64,000 nucleotides of DNA from the NCBI GenBank assembly GCA_027484145.1, contig JAIXUH010000039.1, positions 89,888-153,887 on the forward strand, in the 5' to 3' direction. The notes under the pieces were generated by a model. It was not told where the DNA came from. It did no database searches and worked only from the letters and a program-made list of their open reading frames with translations. The position numbers were made by a program, and so were the translations under genes. Below, in pieces: positions 43,888 through 53,855 of this stretch (positions are counted from its first letter, which is position 1; each line of letters starts with the position of its first letter). The DNA is from Rhodobacter sp. Its GTDB lineage: Bacteria; Pseudomonadota; Alphaproteobacteria; Rhodobacterales; Rhodobacteraceae.

Positions 43888-44510
43888 TTCTGCTCTCCCT
43901 TGGCACGTTGTGCCTCGATCTCGGCCAGACGGGCCACTTCGGCCGCCAGTGCCGCGCCTTCAAGCTCGGCCGCTTCATGCGCTGAAACAAAGGGGGTGGG
44001 GTCCTCCATCAGACCCTGCATGACCGCGATTTTCTTGATGATTTCGGCGAATGCCTGCAGAACCAGCAGCACAAAGCCTGCAGCAAGGATCGCCCGCGCG
44101 GGCCAGATCAAGAGGCCGCCCGCATTCGTGGAAATCTGGCCGATGCTCCATGCAGCCCAGGCATAGGGGATCAGCATGTAGGACATGATCAGCACGAAGG
44201 GCAGCAGAAAGAACACGTGGCCGAACAGGTCAATCCAGTGCTGCGTGCGCCGCGACCTTGTTCCGTAAAAGATGTCGATCCGGATGTGTTCATTCTGTTG
44301 CAGCGTATAGGCCGCAGCCCCCATGAACGCGGCGCCGAACAGATACCACTGCAACTCGAGCCAGGCGTTCGACGAACTGTTGAAGACCTTTCGCACGATC
44401 GCATTGCCAGAACTGACCAGAATCGCCACAAGGATCAGCCACATGACGCCCTTGCCCACGGCAATGGACGTTCGGTCGATCAGCCGGGCCACCGGCAATA
44501 GTGCGTTCAT
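43884..44510 (-). CDS. dctQ: TRAP transporter small membrane subunit (DctQ)
   Basis: 208 aa with four membrane helices (about 20-42, 50-72, 92-115 and 135-158). WLELQWYLFGAAFMGAAAYTLQQNEHIRIDIFY is the DctQ core. The C-terminal tail from about 175 is acidic/alanine-rich (EAAELEGAALAAEVARLAEIEAQ), probably a cytoplasmic helix. ATG 44510 is chosen; the frame upstream has no membrane or family character. First gene of the leftward dctQM pair, with its promoter in 44511-44754. Confidence 0.9.
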   Translation of the reverse strand: MNALLPVARLIDRTSIAVGKGVMWLILVAILVSSGNAIVRKVFNSSSNAWLELQWYLFGAAFMGAAAYTLQQNEHIRIDIFYGTRSRRTQHWIDLFGHVFFLLPFVLIMSYMLIPYAWAAWSIGQISTNAGGLLIWPARAILAAGFVLLVLQAFAEIIKKIAVMQGLMEDPTPFVSAHEAAELEGAALAAEVARLAEIEAQRAKGEQK

Positions 44511-44754
44511 TCCCTTGTTCCTCCCTGTCCGGTTCTGATGTCCGGTTGTTTCCGCCACGACGGCTGGCAGGCGCATCGGCCAGCATTGCCGTGATCTCAA
44601 GAGTGTGCAGGTGATCCCTGTGGTTGCAAGACGCGAATTATCGCCCGCATTCTTTCGGCCCCCCCCTGAAAAAGGTTACGCGGCAAGCGGGCCTGTATTC
44701 AAGCACGGCGTCGACGATCTGCATTCTTGGCGACAAAGGGCCGGTATCTTTGCC

Positions 44755-45831
44755 CTAAAGTAAAGGTTGCAGCACCTGCCACAGTCGGGTTCCTGCCGCA
44801 TCCCATGTGAATTGCGCAGCGCGCGCCGACCCCAAGGCAGTTTGCTGTTCCGCGGCCAACGGGTCTTGGGCCAGCGTTGCAATGGCATCGCGCCATGCAG
44901 CGGTATCCTGCGGGTCAACGATCAGCGCACCTTCGGCGCAAACTTCGGGCATCGCTCCGGCACGGGCAGCAACCACGGGCGTGCCGCAATGCATCGCCTC
45001 GACCGGGGGCAGGCCAAAGCCTTCGGTCAAGGACGGAAAGGCAAACACAGCGGCATGTTCGTACAGCGCCCGCAGCGCCCCGTCCGAGACAAATCCGGTA
45101 AAGACTGTGCCCTCGGGCGGGGCCCAGCCCTTTTTGATATAGCTTTCGGCACCGGGGCCACCGGCCACAACAAGGCGCAGGTTGCCGGGGGCAGGTGCAC
45201 GCATGGCGTCGAACACGCGGTGAATGTTCTTGTAGCCTTTGGATGATCCCACAACCAAAGCGTAGCGGCCCGCCTCAAGCCCATGGCGGGACAGGATCTC
45301 GGTATCAGGTGCCGCGGCCAGAATGTGATCGGTGCCGTTATAGACAACGTCGATCTTGGCCGTGGTGCCCACGCCATGTTGTGCCAACGACTGACGCGAA
45401 AACTCGGATACCGTCAGCACGCGCAAGGCTGCACGCCCGATCAGCGGCGACAACAACCGATACGCTGTGGCTTGGCGCCCCGTATAGTCGGACGGGTAAA
45501 GAAAGGTCTGCGCATCATGGATCATCACGACCGAACGACGATGCAGCAAAGGCGCAAGGTTGCAAAAGTTCACCAGCAGGGCACCACGCGCCGCCCATGG
45601 CAACGTCAGCATTTCCCAGCCCTGACCGGCGCCAAATCGGCCCTTGACGACCGTGGGGCGCAACAGCGGGAACTCCGGGTCAGGGGCCGCGTCCTTGGGG
45701 GCCATGAGCACGACGTCATGGCCCGCCGCGCGGCCCTTTTCGATCAGCAGGCTGGCGAAATGTGCTGCTGTCCGGTGAACGCCATTCAGACCGGCGCCCA
45801 GAAACTTGCCGTTTATGATGATGCGCGCCAT
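44755..45831 (-). CDS. Glycosyltransferase family 4 (GT-B fold)
   Basis: 358 aa. The GT-B pattern is clear: N-terminal GKFLGAGLNGVHRTAAH, mid-region VLTVSEFSRQSLAQHG, donor-binding ALVVGSSKGYKN, and the C-terminal EX7E-like block FPSLTEGFGLPPVEAMHCGTPVVAA. ATG 45831 gives the family start MARIIINGKFLG. It belongs to the exopolysaccharide locus and lies four bases after the sulfotransferase gene. It transfers an activated sugar to the lipid-linked repeat unit; sugar identity unknown. Confidence 0.92.
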   Translation of the reverse strand: MARIIINGKFLGAGLNGVHRTAAHFASLLIEKGRAAGHDVVLMAPKDAAPDPEFPLLRPTVVKGRFGAGQGWEMLTLPWAARGALLVNFCNLAPLLHRRSVVMIHDAQTFLYPSDYTGRQATAYRLLSPLIGRAALRVLTVSEFSRQSLAQHGVGTTAKIDVVYNGTDHILAAAPDTEILSRHGLEAGRYALVVGSSKGYKNIHRVFDAMRAPAPGNLRLVVAGGPGAESYIKKGWAPPEGTVFTGFVSDGALRALYEHAAVFAFPSLTEGFGLPPVEAMHCGTPVVAARAGAMPEVCAEGALIVDPQDTAAWRDAIATLAQDPLAAEQQTALGSARAAQFTWDAAGTRLWQVLQPLL

Positions 45832-45835
45832 GGCG

Positions 45836-46696
45836 TCAGGCCGTTGCTGCTGGGGCAGTGGTCCATTGCGCGGCGTGGGCTTTTGCCTCGGCATGCAAGG
45901 CCGCGTCGGCGGCGTAGTAATCCTTGATGAAGCGTTCGACATCTTCGCCAAGGCTGACCGACGCATAACCCTTGGCCGCATCCGCAAAGACGCCACTTTT
46001 CGTCCAGAGCGGGTGAAGCGCGCGCTTGACGGCCTTTGGCATCAGCCAACGCCCCGAAAACCTGGCCACCGGCTGAATGGCCCGTGCCCATGGTTTGGGC
46101 TGGCGGCGGGCATGGTCATGGCCAACGGTGACAGAAAGGCCGGTTTTTGCTGCGATCCAATGGCTTAGCGCGGTTGTATCCGACAGCGGAAACACCGCGC
46201 TGACGACACGTTTGCCGTTCAGATCGGTGAAGTGAACCTGCTGGGCAAAATGAATATAGTCGATGTCCGTATGATAAGGGCGGGCAGCAAGCCAATCGCA
46301 GACGGTGCGCGCCTCATCCGCCACGATGGGGTCATCGGCCCGAATGGCCCCGGCATTGCGAAACTCTTTCAGACGTTGCATCAGGGCCGAGATGAACCTG
46401 TCACGCGGGGCACGGGTCAAGGCAAAGCTGTGCGCCCCTGTGAACAGCGACCAACTTGCGGGAAACTCTTCGCTGATCAGCCGAAGTGGCATGTGCGAGG
46501 GTTTGATCCGCCCGCTGCGGGGGTGGTCAAAATCGGCTTCCATTGCAGTGGCGGCCTCTTCCTCGGTTACGCCAAGATCGGCTGCAAGCGCCGCAAAGGA
46601 AAGCTGTGTTGCCTCGGCCAAGGCATTGCGCACGCTTTGGCCACCGTTTTTCGGGATATGGATGAACGCAAGGTTCGGTTCAGGTGCATATCTCAT
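45836..46696 (-). CDS. Sulfotransferase family 2 protein
   Basis: 286 aa, cytoplasmic. The 5'-phosphosulfate-binding loop is FIHIPKNGGQS at about 11-21, as in PF03567-type carbohydrate sulfotransferases, and the 3'-phosphate-binding segment is FALTRAPRDRFISALMQRL near 90-108. Predicted to move sulfate from PAPS to a sugar of the polymer. ATG 46696 is chosen, because the family motif begins ten residues later. Flanked by the GT4 and flippase genes on the same strand. Confidence 0.87.
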   Translation of the reverse strand: MRYAPEPNLAFIHIPKNGGQSVRNALAEATQLSFAALAADLGVTEEEAATAMEADFDHPRSGRIKPSHMPLRLISEEFPASWSLFTGAHSFALTRAPRDRFISALMQRLKEFRNAGAIRADDPIVADEARTVCDWLAARPYHTDIDYIHFAQQVHFTDLNGKRVVSAVFPLSDTTALSHWIAAKTGLSVTVGHDHARRQPKPWARAIQPVARFSGRWLMPKAVKRALHPLWTKSGVFADAAKGYASVSLGEDVERFIKDYYAADAALHAEAKAHAAQWTTAPAATA

Positions 46697-46724
46697 GTCA
46701 GTACCCTTTCGGCCCGTGGCCGGC

Positions 46725-48203
46725 TTATCCCGAAAACACGCCCAACGAAAACACCCGTAACTTCCAGCCAATTACCATTGTGATCAGGCCCAGAACGGCT
46801 GCTGCCGCCAGACCCGCAGCGATGGCAATGGCTTCGCGGGCAAAGAGAGGTTCGATATACGTCCAGACCTGCCACAGGGCGATGCCGTAGAGAACGCAAA
46901 GCGCGGCAGACACAAGCACCGCGCGGATGGCCGGCCCAATGGCAATACCGGCCTTGTATTTCAGCACCACAAACGCCGATGCAGTCGAGGCGCACATCAC
47001 ACCTGCCTGTCCCCAGGCAAGGACATCAAGGCCAAAGGGCGAAAAAACAAACACGGACCCGATTGAGATGATGGTCCACCAAAGGTTGAACAGCATCACA
47101 AGGCCAGTCTTTGATTCGGTCGCAAGCGCGGGTTCAAGCACCATGGTGCCAAGGGTCAGAACGGCCCGGATACACATGGCATAGGTCACGACAACGCCCG
47201 CCAGATAGGCCGGGTTGAAGAACGTCTCGACCACGTCTGCCGCCAGAACGATGATGGTGGCCGCAATGCCGCCGGTGAGCAGCGTTGCCGTGCCGGAAAA
47301 ACGCTGCAGCGGATGGGCAAGGTTGCGGCCTGCGCGCCCCGCTGCCGCGAACTGCGTCAGGGCAAAACTTCGCATCGGCTGGCCGACAATGTCGATGGCC
47401 CCGCTCGCCAGGCGGTTGCCAAAGCGGTAAAGGCCCGCCTCGGCCGTGGAATACATCAGCCCCAGCAGCAGATCGGCGGCATAGCGCGAGACAAAGTTCA
47501 GAACACGCGCGCCATACAGACCGCCCGAGAACTTTGTCGATTGCTGCGCAAGGGCGCGGACAAAATGCAGACCGGGCAAACGACGCACCGTGACCAGATA
47601 CAACGCTGCCGCCGACAAGAGCCGGATATAGCGGAACGCGACCAGCGCATAGAGTGACTGCCAATACCACAGCAGGACAACGCCACCAATCAGGCTGACG
47701 ATGTTGGTGGCAAGCAGGGTGCCAAAATGCAGGCGCATCCGCTGCTCGCGCAGCAAAACCGCCTCATACCAGATGGCAAGCCCGCCAACTGGCTGCACCA
47801 GCGCCATCAGCAACAGCACGAAACCCAGTTCTTCGGACCGGAACATCCAGCCGATGGGATAGGCAAGCACGGCCATCAACAGCGACCCGCCGGCGGTGAC
47901 CGCCATGATCATCCAAAAGCCGGTATCCAGAATGGCCCGCTCGTCCGCATCGCGCGAGGTGATGATGAAGTGGTAGTAGCCGCTGTAGCTGATCGTTTGC
48001 ACCAGCATCACGAAGATGATCGCAAGACTGTAGATGCCATAGTCTGCCGGAAGCATGAAGCTTGCGGCCAACATGGTGATGATAAAGGTCGAAAGCTGCT
48101 GAAGCGAGCGGGCCAAGAGGGCGAAAACCGCCATGAAGCCTCTGCGCCGACGCCCTTTGCCGACGCCTTCCTTTTGCCCGTCGTTGCCGTCCACGTCGAT
48201 CAC
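46725..48203 (-). CDS. Wzx-like polysaccharide flippase (MOP superfamily)
   Basis: 492 aa, about 12-14 membrane helices. The N-terminal FMAVFALLARSLQQLSTFIITMLAASFMLPADYGIYSLA is the usual start of the oligosaccharide-flippase family, and a basic cytoplasmic lead (KGRRRRG) precedes helix 1. It exports lipid-linked repeat units across the inner membrane. GTG 48203 is taken as start, with GTG 48194 possible. Divergent from the polymerase gene, sharing 142 bases of upstream DNA. Confidence 0.9.
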   Translation of the reverse strand: MIDVDGNDGQKEGVGKGRRRRGFMAVFALLARSLQQLSTFIITMLAASFMLPADYGIYSLAIIFVMLVQTISYSGYYHFIITSRDADERAILDTGFWMIMAVTAGGSLLMAVLAYPIGWMFRSEELGFVLLLMALVQPVGGLAIWYEAVLLREQRMRLHFGTLLATNIVSLIGGVVLLWYWQSLYALVAFRYIRLLSAAALYLVTVRRLPGLHFVRALAQQSTKFSGGLYGARVLNFVSRYAADLLLGLMYSTAEAGLYRFGNRLASGAIDIVGQPMRSFALTQFAAAGRAGRNLAHPLQRFSGTATLLTGGIAATIIVLAADVVETFFNPAYLAGVVVTYAMCIRAVLTLGTMVLEPALATESKTGLVMLFNLWWTIISIGSVFVFSPFGLDVLAWGQAGVMCASTASAFVVLKYKAGIAIGPAIRAVLVSAALCVLYGIALWQVWTYIEPLFAREAIAIAAGLAAAAVLGLITMVIGWKLRVFSLGVFSG

Positions 48204-48345
48204 CTGCTCAAATGCTTTCCGGGATTGCCGGACTTTTGTGTCCGTGCAGCAATTATCATTGCCCGAGTCTATGTAATAGGTTTGTCTTTGTCCCTATAAG
48301 CATAACGTTGTCGCTGCTGTGCAGCAAGAAAGTCATCCTTCGACC

Positions 48346-49773
48346 ATGCAGATCGTCCAAAGCACAATAATTGTTCTCGCGCTGATGGCCTTCATGGTCG
48401 CGCGGGGGCCGTATCGCGGACTGGTTGTCTTCATGGCGGTGACACCGATGGGCATGATGGCGGCGTTCAACCTGCCGGCCGTGGGTGGAACTTCGATTCT
48501 GGCCATCGATCTGGCCGTTGTGACGATGTTCGTGATGATGCTGCTGCGCCGCGGCGTGCAGCAGGATATCCTGTCGGTGCTTGCGCCGGGCGGGCCCGCG
48601 ATCATGCTGATGTTTTTCCTGTGTTACGCGGCGGTCGCCACGATGTTCTTTCCGCGCGTGTTCGAAGGGCAGACCGAAGTGTTCAGCCTGAGCCGGACCC
48701 TGAATGTGGATGGCATTGTCAGTTCTCCGCTGCGGCCATCCGCCGGGAACCTGTCGCAACTATTGCGGATGATGCTGAGCTTGGGCGCCTTCCTGATTGC
48801 GGCTGTCCTGATCCGCCGCAACCCCGATGCCGACCTGATCCTGCTGGCGATCAAGGTCGCAACGGCTGTGCATGTCACGGTCGGCGTTGTGGATATCCTG
48901 ACCAATTCCGCCGGCATCGCCTTTTTGCTGGAGCCGATCCGCACCGCCAACTATGCCCTGACACTTGGGCAAAAGATGTCTGGAATCAACCGCATGATCG
49001 GCGGTTTTCCGGAAGCCTCGGCCTTTGGATACTACTCCGTGGGACTGTTCGGCTTTTGGCTAAGCTACTGGTTTACGGACCGTGGTTCGAAAAGCCGCAC
49101 GTGGATATGGCTTGCGGCGACGACTTTTGTCTTGCTGCGCAGCACGTCGTCGTCGGCCTATGTCGGGGCGGCGGGGTTCTGCCTTGTGTTCGTCGCCTTC
49201 CGCTTTTTCAGCGTGAACCAGGGGCACGGCGGCATGATGGCACGCCGGTCGGCCGCGATAGTTATGTCGCTGGTCGCGCTGGTGCCCTTTGTCATTCTGG
49301 GCGGCTATGCGCTTTATTCGCTGGTGCCCGATGTGAGCGATTTCGTCGACCGCTCGTTGCTGAACAAGCTGTCCAGCGACTCGGGGGTCGAACGGATGGG
49401 CTGGAATGCGCAGGCGTTTCGCAATTTCCTTGATACCTACATGCTGGGGGCGGGGCTTGGGTCAGTGCGGGCCTCAAACTGGGTGCTGGCAGGCTTTGGC
49501 ACGGTTGGCTTGCCGGGCACGATCCTGCTGATCCTGTTCTTGTGGCGCATGTTCCGCGCGCAGCCGACGAATCAGGATGAACAGACCCAAAGGGTGTTTC
49601 TCGCGCTGAAAATGGGCTGCGCCGGCTTCCTGATGCGGGCCTTGGTCGTCAGTTCGACCCCGAATCTGGAGCACACTTTCTTTGCCATGGCTGGGTTTGT
49701 TGTCGGACTTGCTGCAACTTCAGGCAAACTGCCTGTGCAACGCCCAGTTTTCGTCTCTCAGCGCGCACGCTAA
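48346..49773 (+). CDS. O-antigen ligase / Wzy-like polymerase membrane protein
   Basis: 475 aa with about ten membrane helices. There is a large loop containing SGINRMIGGFPEASAFGYYSVGLFGFWLSYW near 215-245 and the Wzy_C-like segment ERMGWNAQAFRNFLDTYMLGAGLGSVRASNWVLA near 350-385. Probably polymerises repeat units in the periplasm. ATG 48346 is preferred over GTG 48319; neither has a strong ribosome site. Confidence 0.85.
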   Translation: MQIVQSTIIVLALMAFMVARGPYRGLVVFMAVTPMGMMAAFNLPAVGGTSILAIDLAVVTMFVMMLLRRGVQQDILSVLAPGGPAIMLMFFLCYAAVATMFFPRVFEGQTEVFSLSRTLNVDGIVSSPLRPSAGNLSQLLRMMLSLGAFLIAAVLIRRNPDADLILLAIKVATAVHVTVGVVDILTNSAGIAFLLEPIRTANYALTLGQKMSGINRMIGGFPEASAFGYYSVGLFGFWLSYWFTDRGSKSRTWIWLAATTFVLLRSTSSSAYVGAAGFCLVFVAFRFFSVNQGHGGMMARRSAAIVMSLVALVPFVILGGYALYSLVPDVSDFVDRSLLNKLSSDSGVERMGWNAQAFRNFLDTYMLGAGLGSVRASNWVLAGFGTVGLPGTILLILFLWRMFRAQPTNQDEQTQRVFLALKMGCAGFLMRALVVSSTPNLEHTFFAMAGFVVGLAATSGKLPVQRPVFVSQRAR

Positions 49774-49851
49774 CCTACAATAGTATGCAAACCATCCGAA
49801 AAGTTGTACCCTTACATTTGGGTGGGACGTCTTTACGGAAGAGTTTTGCCG

Positions 49852-50910
49852 ATGCAAGGTACTGTTAGTGCTGCAAAGCACGGCCAGAAGATTGTGTATA
49901 TTCAGTATTTGCGTGGGCTGGCAGCCCTTATGGTGGTCTTTCACCACATACTGAAGCCCCGCGATGCCTTCTTTTCACCTTTGGGCGAAGTCGATTTTGG
50001 CCGGCCCGGTGTTTTGATCTTTTTCGTGATCAGCGGGTTTGTCATGCTGCATGCCTGCCGGGAAGAGCCCTTGGGCATCTTTGTGGCCAGACGGATCATA
50101 AGGGTTGTTCCGCTGTATTGGATCATGACCCTTGTGTTCTTTCTCCTGATCTCCCGATCCGAACTGTTTTCCGGGCAAATGCCAGACCGCATGCCCGAAC
50201 TGCTGATGTCGCTGTTCTTTGTCCCGCACTATCACGCGGTCATCACGACCGAGGTCTGGCCGCTTCTCGTGCCGGGATGGACGCTGATTTACGAGATGTT
50301 CTTCTTTGCGCTGTTTGCGATCGGCATTGCCTGTGGCAATCCAAAGGTTGTGACCACCGCCCTGCTGCTGGCGCTGGTGGTCATCGGTCAGGTCTTCAGC
50401 GGCGATAGCGCGGCCTTTGTGGTCTATACAAATCCTTTCCTGCTGCTGTTTGTCGCAGGGATGGGCATGGCCGAGCTTTATGGCCGTGGTTGGCAGTTCG
50501 GGCGGATGCTGTTTGCCTTTCCACTTGGCTTTGCCGTGCTTTTGGCTGGGGGGTTTGGTGTTCTGCCGGCTGGTCTGACAGTGCCGAGTTTCTTTGTGGG
50601 CGCCGTGCTGGTGGTTGCCGGAACGCTGGCCGCAGAACAACGCTGGTCATCCCGACCCATCGAATGGTTGAGCAAACTGGGCGATTCCAGTTACTCGCTG
50701 TATCTGTCGCACACGATTGTCATGATCCCAGTACTGATGGTCATGCGCCAATTGCCGTTGGAGGGCTGGGTGCAGTTCATTGTTGTAACCGCTTTGACGG
50801 CGATCATCTGCGTGTTTGCAGGGCTGCTGATCTATCGCTTGCTCGAATATCCGATGCTGACCAGCATGCGGCGGTGGGTCGAGCGCGGGCGTCAGCCTGC
50901 CACCGCGTAA
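49852..50910 (+). CDS. Acyltransferase family 3 (O-acetyltransferase) membrane protein
   Basis: 352 aa with about ten helices. YIQYLRGLAALMVVFHHI at 17-34 carries the catalytic histidine pair, and FGRPGVLIFFVISGFVM, ARRIIRVVPLYWIMT and SYSLYLSHTIVMIPV follow as in the family. Likely adds an O-acetyl or similar group to the polysaccharide. ATG 49852 has GGAAGAG upstream. It converges on the sulfotransferase gene at 50943. Confidence 0.92.
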   Translation: MQGTVSAAKHGQKIVYIQYLRGLAALMVVFHHILKPRDAFFSPLGEVDFGRPGVLIFFVISGFVMLHACREEPLGIFVARRIIRVVPLYWIMTLVFFLLISRSELFSGQMPDRMPELLMSLFFVPHYHAVITTEVWPLLVPGWTLIYEMFFFALFAIGIACGNPKVVTTALLLALVVIGQVFSGDSAAFVVYTNPFLLLFVAGMGMAELYGRGWQFGRMLFAFPLGFAVLLAGGFGVLPAGLTVPSFFVGAVLVVAGTLAAEQRWSSRPIEWLSKLGDSSYSLYLSHTIVMIPVLMVMRQLPLEGWVQFIVVTALTAIICVFAGLLIYRLLEYPMLTSMRRWVERGRQPATA

Positions 50911-50942
50911 CCGCGCGGATGACAGTTCGGGTGCACGGCGGG

Positions 50943-51890
50943 TCAGCCCGCCTTTCGCCATTCTGGAATGCTTTCGCCGATCATCTGTTCAAACTGCGTG
51001 ATACGCGGCGCAAAGTAAGCCTCCAGCCAAGCGCGCGCTGCGGCATCTGACATTTCAGATTTGTCAAAAGTCTTTGTGCCCATCTGGCGCAGCGTGCTGA
51101 CAAGACCGCTTGGCAACACTTCGCGCAGGCGGGCCCACAGGGACGAGTCGCGAATGGCAGAGACTCCGGGAATGCGTTCGCGGCGGCTGGTCGGCGGCGA
51201 GACATGACGGTCGGCAAGGTCGGCGTCCGACAGCCGCACCTGAGATAGCCCCATCCAATCAAAGATCCCAGCCATCACCTCTTGTCGGCGGGTGCGCAGG
51301 CGTTCGGCGATCACAACATAGATTTGCGACCGGTCGAAATACTTCAGGTATTCCTGCATCTGCAGCGCATAGTCTGACGTGTCACGATAGATCGGAACCT
51401 CACGGATAGCATCTGACAGCGGACGCTTTTCGTGAAACTCCTTCGCTTCCTGCCAGTAGTGGCCAATGGTCCGGCGCACGGGTTCGCGCACCATATAGAT
51501 CAATTTCGCATTGGGTGATGCTGCGGCAATCCGGGCCGGAACGCCGCTGAGTGTGGGGGCCATGGCATAAAGCGTGCTGCCTTCGCCGCGGTAGCGCACA
51601 TTCTCGCCCCCGGCAAAGTTTTGCAGATAGGCTTGCCAGTCGTGCGACACGGGCCGGTGCGCCATGACCGCCCAGACTTTCATCAATTCCGATTGCTCGA
51701 CAAAGAAACACGGCTCTTTCTCGTCGCCCATCCGGATTTCCGGATGCAGGCGCAGATAGGCATGCAGCGCAGAAGTGCCACATTTTGAGGCACCTATGAT
51801 AAACAGGTTCGGCATCAACGCGCTGCCCAAGCCCGCCTGTTCGACGGGAGAAGTGTTTGCGTTCAGCCTCACGGATTCGGTCATGGTCAT
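50943..51890 (-). CDS. Sulfotransferase (Sulfotransfer_1 type)
   Basis: 315 aa. The 5'-PSB loop IIGASKCGTSALHAYL is at 31-46 and the 3'-PB motif MVREPVRRTIGHYW near 133-146; EKEPCFF near 58 is typical of bacterial heparan-NDST-like sulfotransferases. It is a different family from the sulfotransferase at 45836, so two positions of the polymer may be sulfated. ATG 51890 starts MTMTESV; the AT-rich region upstream probably holds its promoter. Confidence 0.9.
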   Translation of the reverse strand: MTMTESVRLNANTSPVEQAGLGSALMPNLFIIGASKCGTSALHAYLRLHPEIRMGDEKEPCFFVEQSELMKVWAVMAHRPVSHDWQAYLQNFAGGENVRYRGEGSTLYAMAPTLSGVPARIAAASPNAKLIYMVREPVRRTIGHYWQEAKEFHEKRPLSDAIREVPIYRDTSDYALQMQEYLKYFDRSQIYVVIAERLRTRRQEVMAGIFDWMGLSQVRLSDADLADRHVSPPTSRRERIPGVSAIRDSSLWARLREVLPSGLVSTLRQMGTKTFDKSEMSDAAARAWLEAYFAPRITQFEQMIGESIPEWRKAG

Positions 51891-52234
51891 GTATTCCTGT
51901 TGCTGGCCACAGCGGCCACGTGGCGCATCGCTGGCAGGGTCTTGTGCGGCATCAAATTTTTACTTCATTAAATCAATACATTATGTGAATAGCGAACGAC
52001 TGTTTCAGAACCTTGCCCGCCGCATCATCGCCAAAAGACCTGATACCTTGCGGCGGCGCAGCAAGACCTTTGCCCTTGCAGCTTAGGTTACGATGCCTGC
52101 CGGATCGCTGCAATATTCGGGTTTGTTCGGGTGATGTCATACTCCGCCCATATTTGCATCGCATGACAGGGTTGGCTAACGTCATCACGAACGCAGTCTT
52201 TCAGACCACCACCAATTTCGGAGACTCTCTTTCC
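51891..52234. promoter_or_regulatory. Divergent control region between sulfotransferase and manC
   Basis: 344 bases without a gene. An AT-rich block at about 51952-51992 (AAATTTTTACTTCATTAAAT core) stands out from the GC-rich surroundings and is the likely promoter area for the leftward sulfotransferase. The right part leads into manC, with GGAG at 52219-52223. I cannot pick a single -35/-10 pair with confidence. Confidence 0.5.
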
Positions 52235-53686
52235 ATGACCCAAATCCAGCCCGTCATTCTTTGCGGTGGCTCTGGCACCCGGCTGTGGCCGCTGTCGCGC
52301 CAGTCATATCCCAAGCAGTTCGTGCAACTGACCGGATCGGAGAGCCTGTTTCAGGCAAGTGCGCTGCGCGTGCACGGGGCAGATCATGGGTTGACCTTTG
52401 CCCGGCCGATGGTGCTGACGAACTCTGACTTCCGTTTTATCGTCACCGAGCAACTGGTTGCGGTTGGGATTGATCCCGGTCCTGTGCTGATTGAACCACA
52501 GGCGCGCAACACGGCGCCCGCGATCCTGTCTGCGGCGATGCTGGCCATGGCCCAGGACCCCAAGGCTGTTCTGCTTGTGCTGCCGTCGGATCATGTCATC
52601 CCAGATGCGGCAGCATTCCGGGCGGCGGTGGCGCGGGGCATGTCGGCGGTCGAGCAGGGGCAACTGGTCGCCTTCGGCATTGTGCCGGACCGTGCCGAAA
52701 CGGGGTATGGCTATCTGGAGCTGTCGCAAAAGCCCGATGGTAGTGAAATGCCGGTGGCCCTGCAGCGTTTTGTCGAAAAGCCGGATCTGGCGACCGCGGA
52801 AAAGATGGTCGCAGACGGTGGCTATATGTGGAACGCGGGGATCTTTCTGTTCGCCGCAAAAGACATCATCGCTGCCTTTGAAACCCATGCGCCGGATCTG
52901 CTTGCGCCAGTGCGTGCGTCGGTTGACGCGGGCGAACCCGATCTTGGTTTCTATCGTCTTGCACCGGGGCCATGGGCAGCGGTCAAGAACATCTCGATTG
53001 ACTATGCTGTCATGGAAAAGGCAGCAAACCTTGCGGTTGTGCCATTTTCTGCCGCTTGGTCAGACCTTGGCAGCTGGGAAGCGGTCTTGCGAGAAAGCAC
53101 GCAGGATTCCGGGGGCGTGGCGACGGCGGGGCTTGTCACGGCAATCGACTGCGAGGACAGCCTTCTGCGGTCTGAAAACGGCGGGTTGGAACTGGTCGGC
53201 CTTGGCCTGAAGAACATCATCGCCATCGCAACGCCGGATGCCGTGCTGGTGGCAGATGCGTCACGCGCGCAGGATGTGAAGAAGGTTGTCGATGCCCTGA
53301 AAGCCAAAGGCGCAAAGCAGGCGACGGCCTTTCCGATGGATCACCGGCCTTGGGGCCACTATGAAACGCTTGCCCTGTCGAACCGCTTTCAGGTGAAGCG
53401 CATCGTCGTCAAGCCGGGCGCGTCCTTGTCGCTGCAGTCACATGTGCACCGGTCTGAACACTGGATCGTGGTGTCGGGAACGGCGCGTGTCACGATTGAT
53501 GACAAAGTTCGTCTGCTGACCGAGAACGAAAGTGTCTATATCCCGCTGGGTGCCGTGCACCGGATGGAAAACCCCGGCAAGGTGCCGATGGTGCTGATCG
53601 AGGTGCAAACCGGGGCTTACCTTGGCGAAGACGATATCATCAGGTATGAGGATATCTATTCACGGGGGCAGGGCGCAAAAGGCTGA
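52235..53686 (+). CDS. manC: Mannose-1-phosphate guanylyltransferase / mannose-6-phosphate isomerase
   Basis: 483-aa bifunctional enzyme making GDP-mannose. The pyrophosphorylase signature GGSGTRLWPLSRQSYPKQF is at 11-29, followed by LPSDHVI near 112 and the FVEKPD motif near 180. The C-terminal type II phosphomannose isomerase cupin (about 360-475) has VVKPGASLSLQSHVHRSEHW with the zinc-ligand pattern QxHxxRxEHW. ATG 52235 is chosen; the frame before it is random. GDP-mannose points to mannose or a derivative (fucose, rhamnose) in the polymer. Confidence 0.95.
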   Translation: MTQIQPVILCGGSGTRLWPLSRQSYPKQFVQLTGSESLFQASALRVHGADHGLTFARPMVLTNSDFRFIVTEQLVAVGIDPGPVLIEPQARNTAPAILSAAMLAMAQDPKAVLLVLPSDHVIPDAAAFRAAVARGMSAVEQGQLVAFGIVPDRAETGYGYLELSQKPDGSEMPVALQRFVEKPDLATAEKMVADGGYMWNAGIFLFAAKDIIAAFETHAPDLLAPVRASVDAGEPDLGFYRLAPGPWAAVKNISIDYAVMEKAANLAVVPFSAAWSDLGSWEAVLRESTQDSGGVATAGLVTAIDCEDSLLRSENGGLELVGLGLKNIIAIATPDAVLVADASRAQDVKKVVDALKAKGAKQATAFPMDHRPWGHYETLALSNRFQVKRIVVKPGASLSLQSHVHRSEHWIVVSGTARVTIDDKVRLLTENESVYIPLGAVHRMENPGKVPMVLIEVQTGAYLGEDDIIRYEDIYSRGQGAKG

Positions 53687-53855
53687 TCGCGCTCGACCAC
53701 ATGCCACACCGTGAAACGCTGACCGAGATTGATGTTGCAGGCATGCTGTCCAGAAGGCATGCTTTGCCGCGCAGTCGCCTATCGCCCTCTTGTCAAAGAA
53801 TTTTGAGGCTATCCTGAATATTTCGTCGCCATCATCGTCCTTCAACGACGGAAAC

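Noticed and set aside
53742..53764. Repeated GGCATGC near the manC-wzc junction as an operator
   Set aside because: The arms are only six to seven bases and GCATGC is self-palindromic; chance occurrence is likely in this GC-rich DNA.
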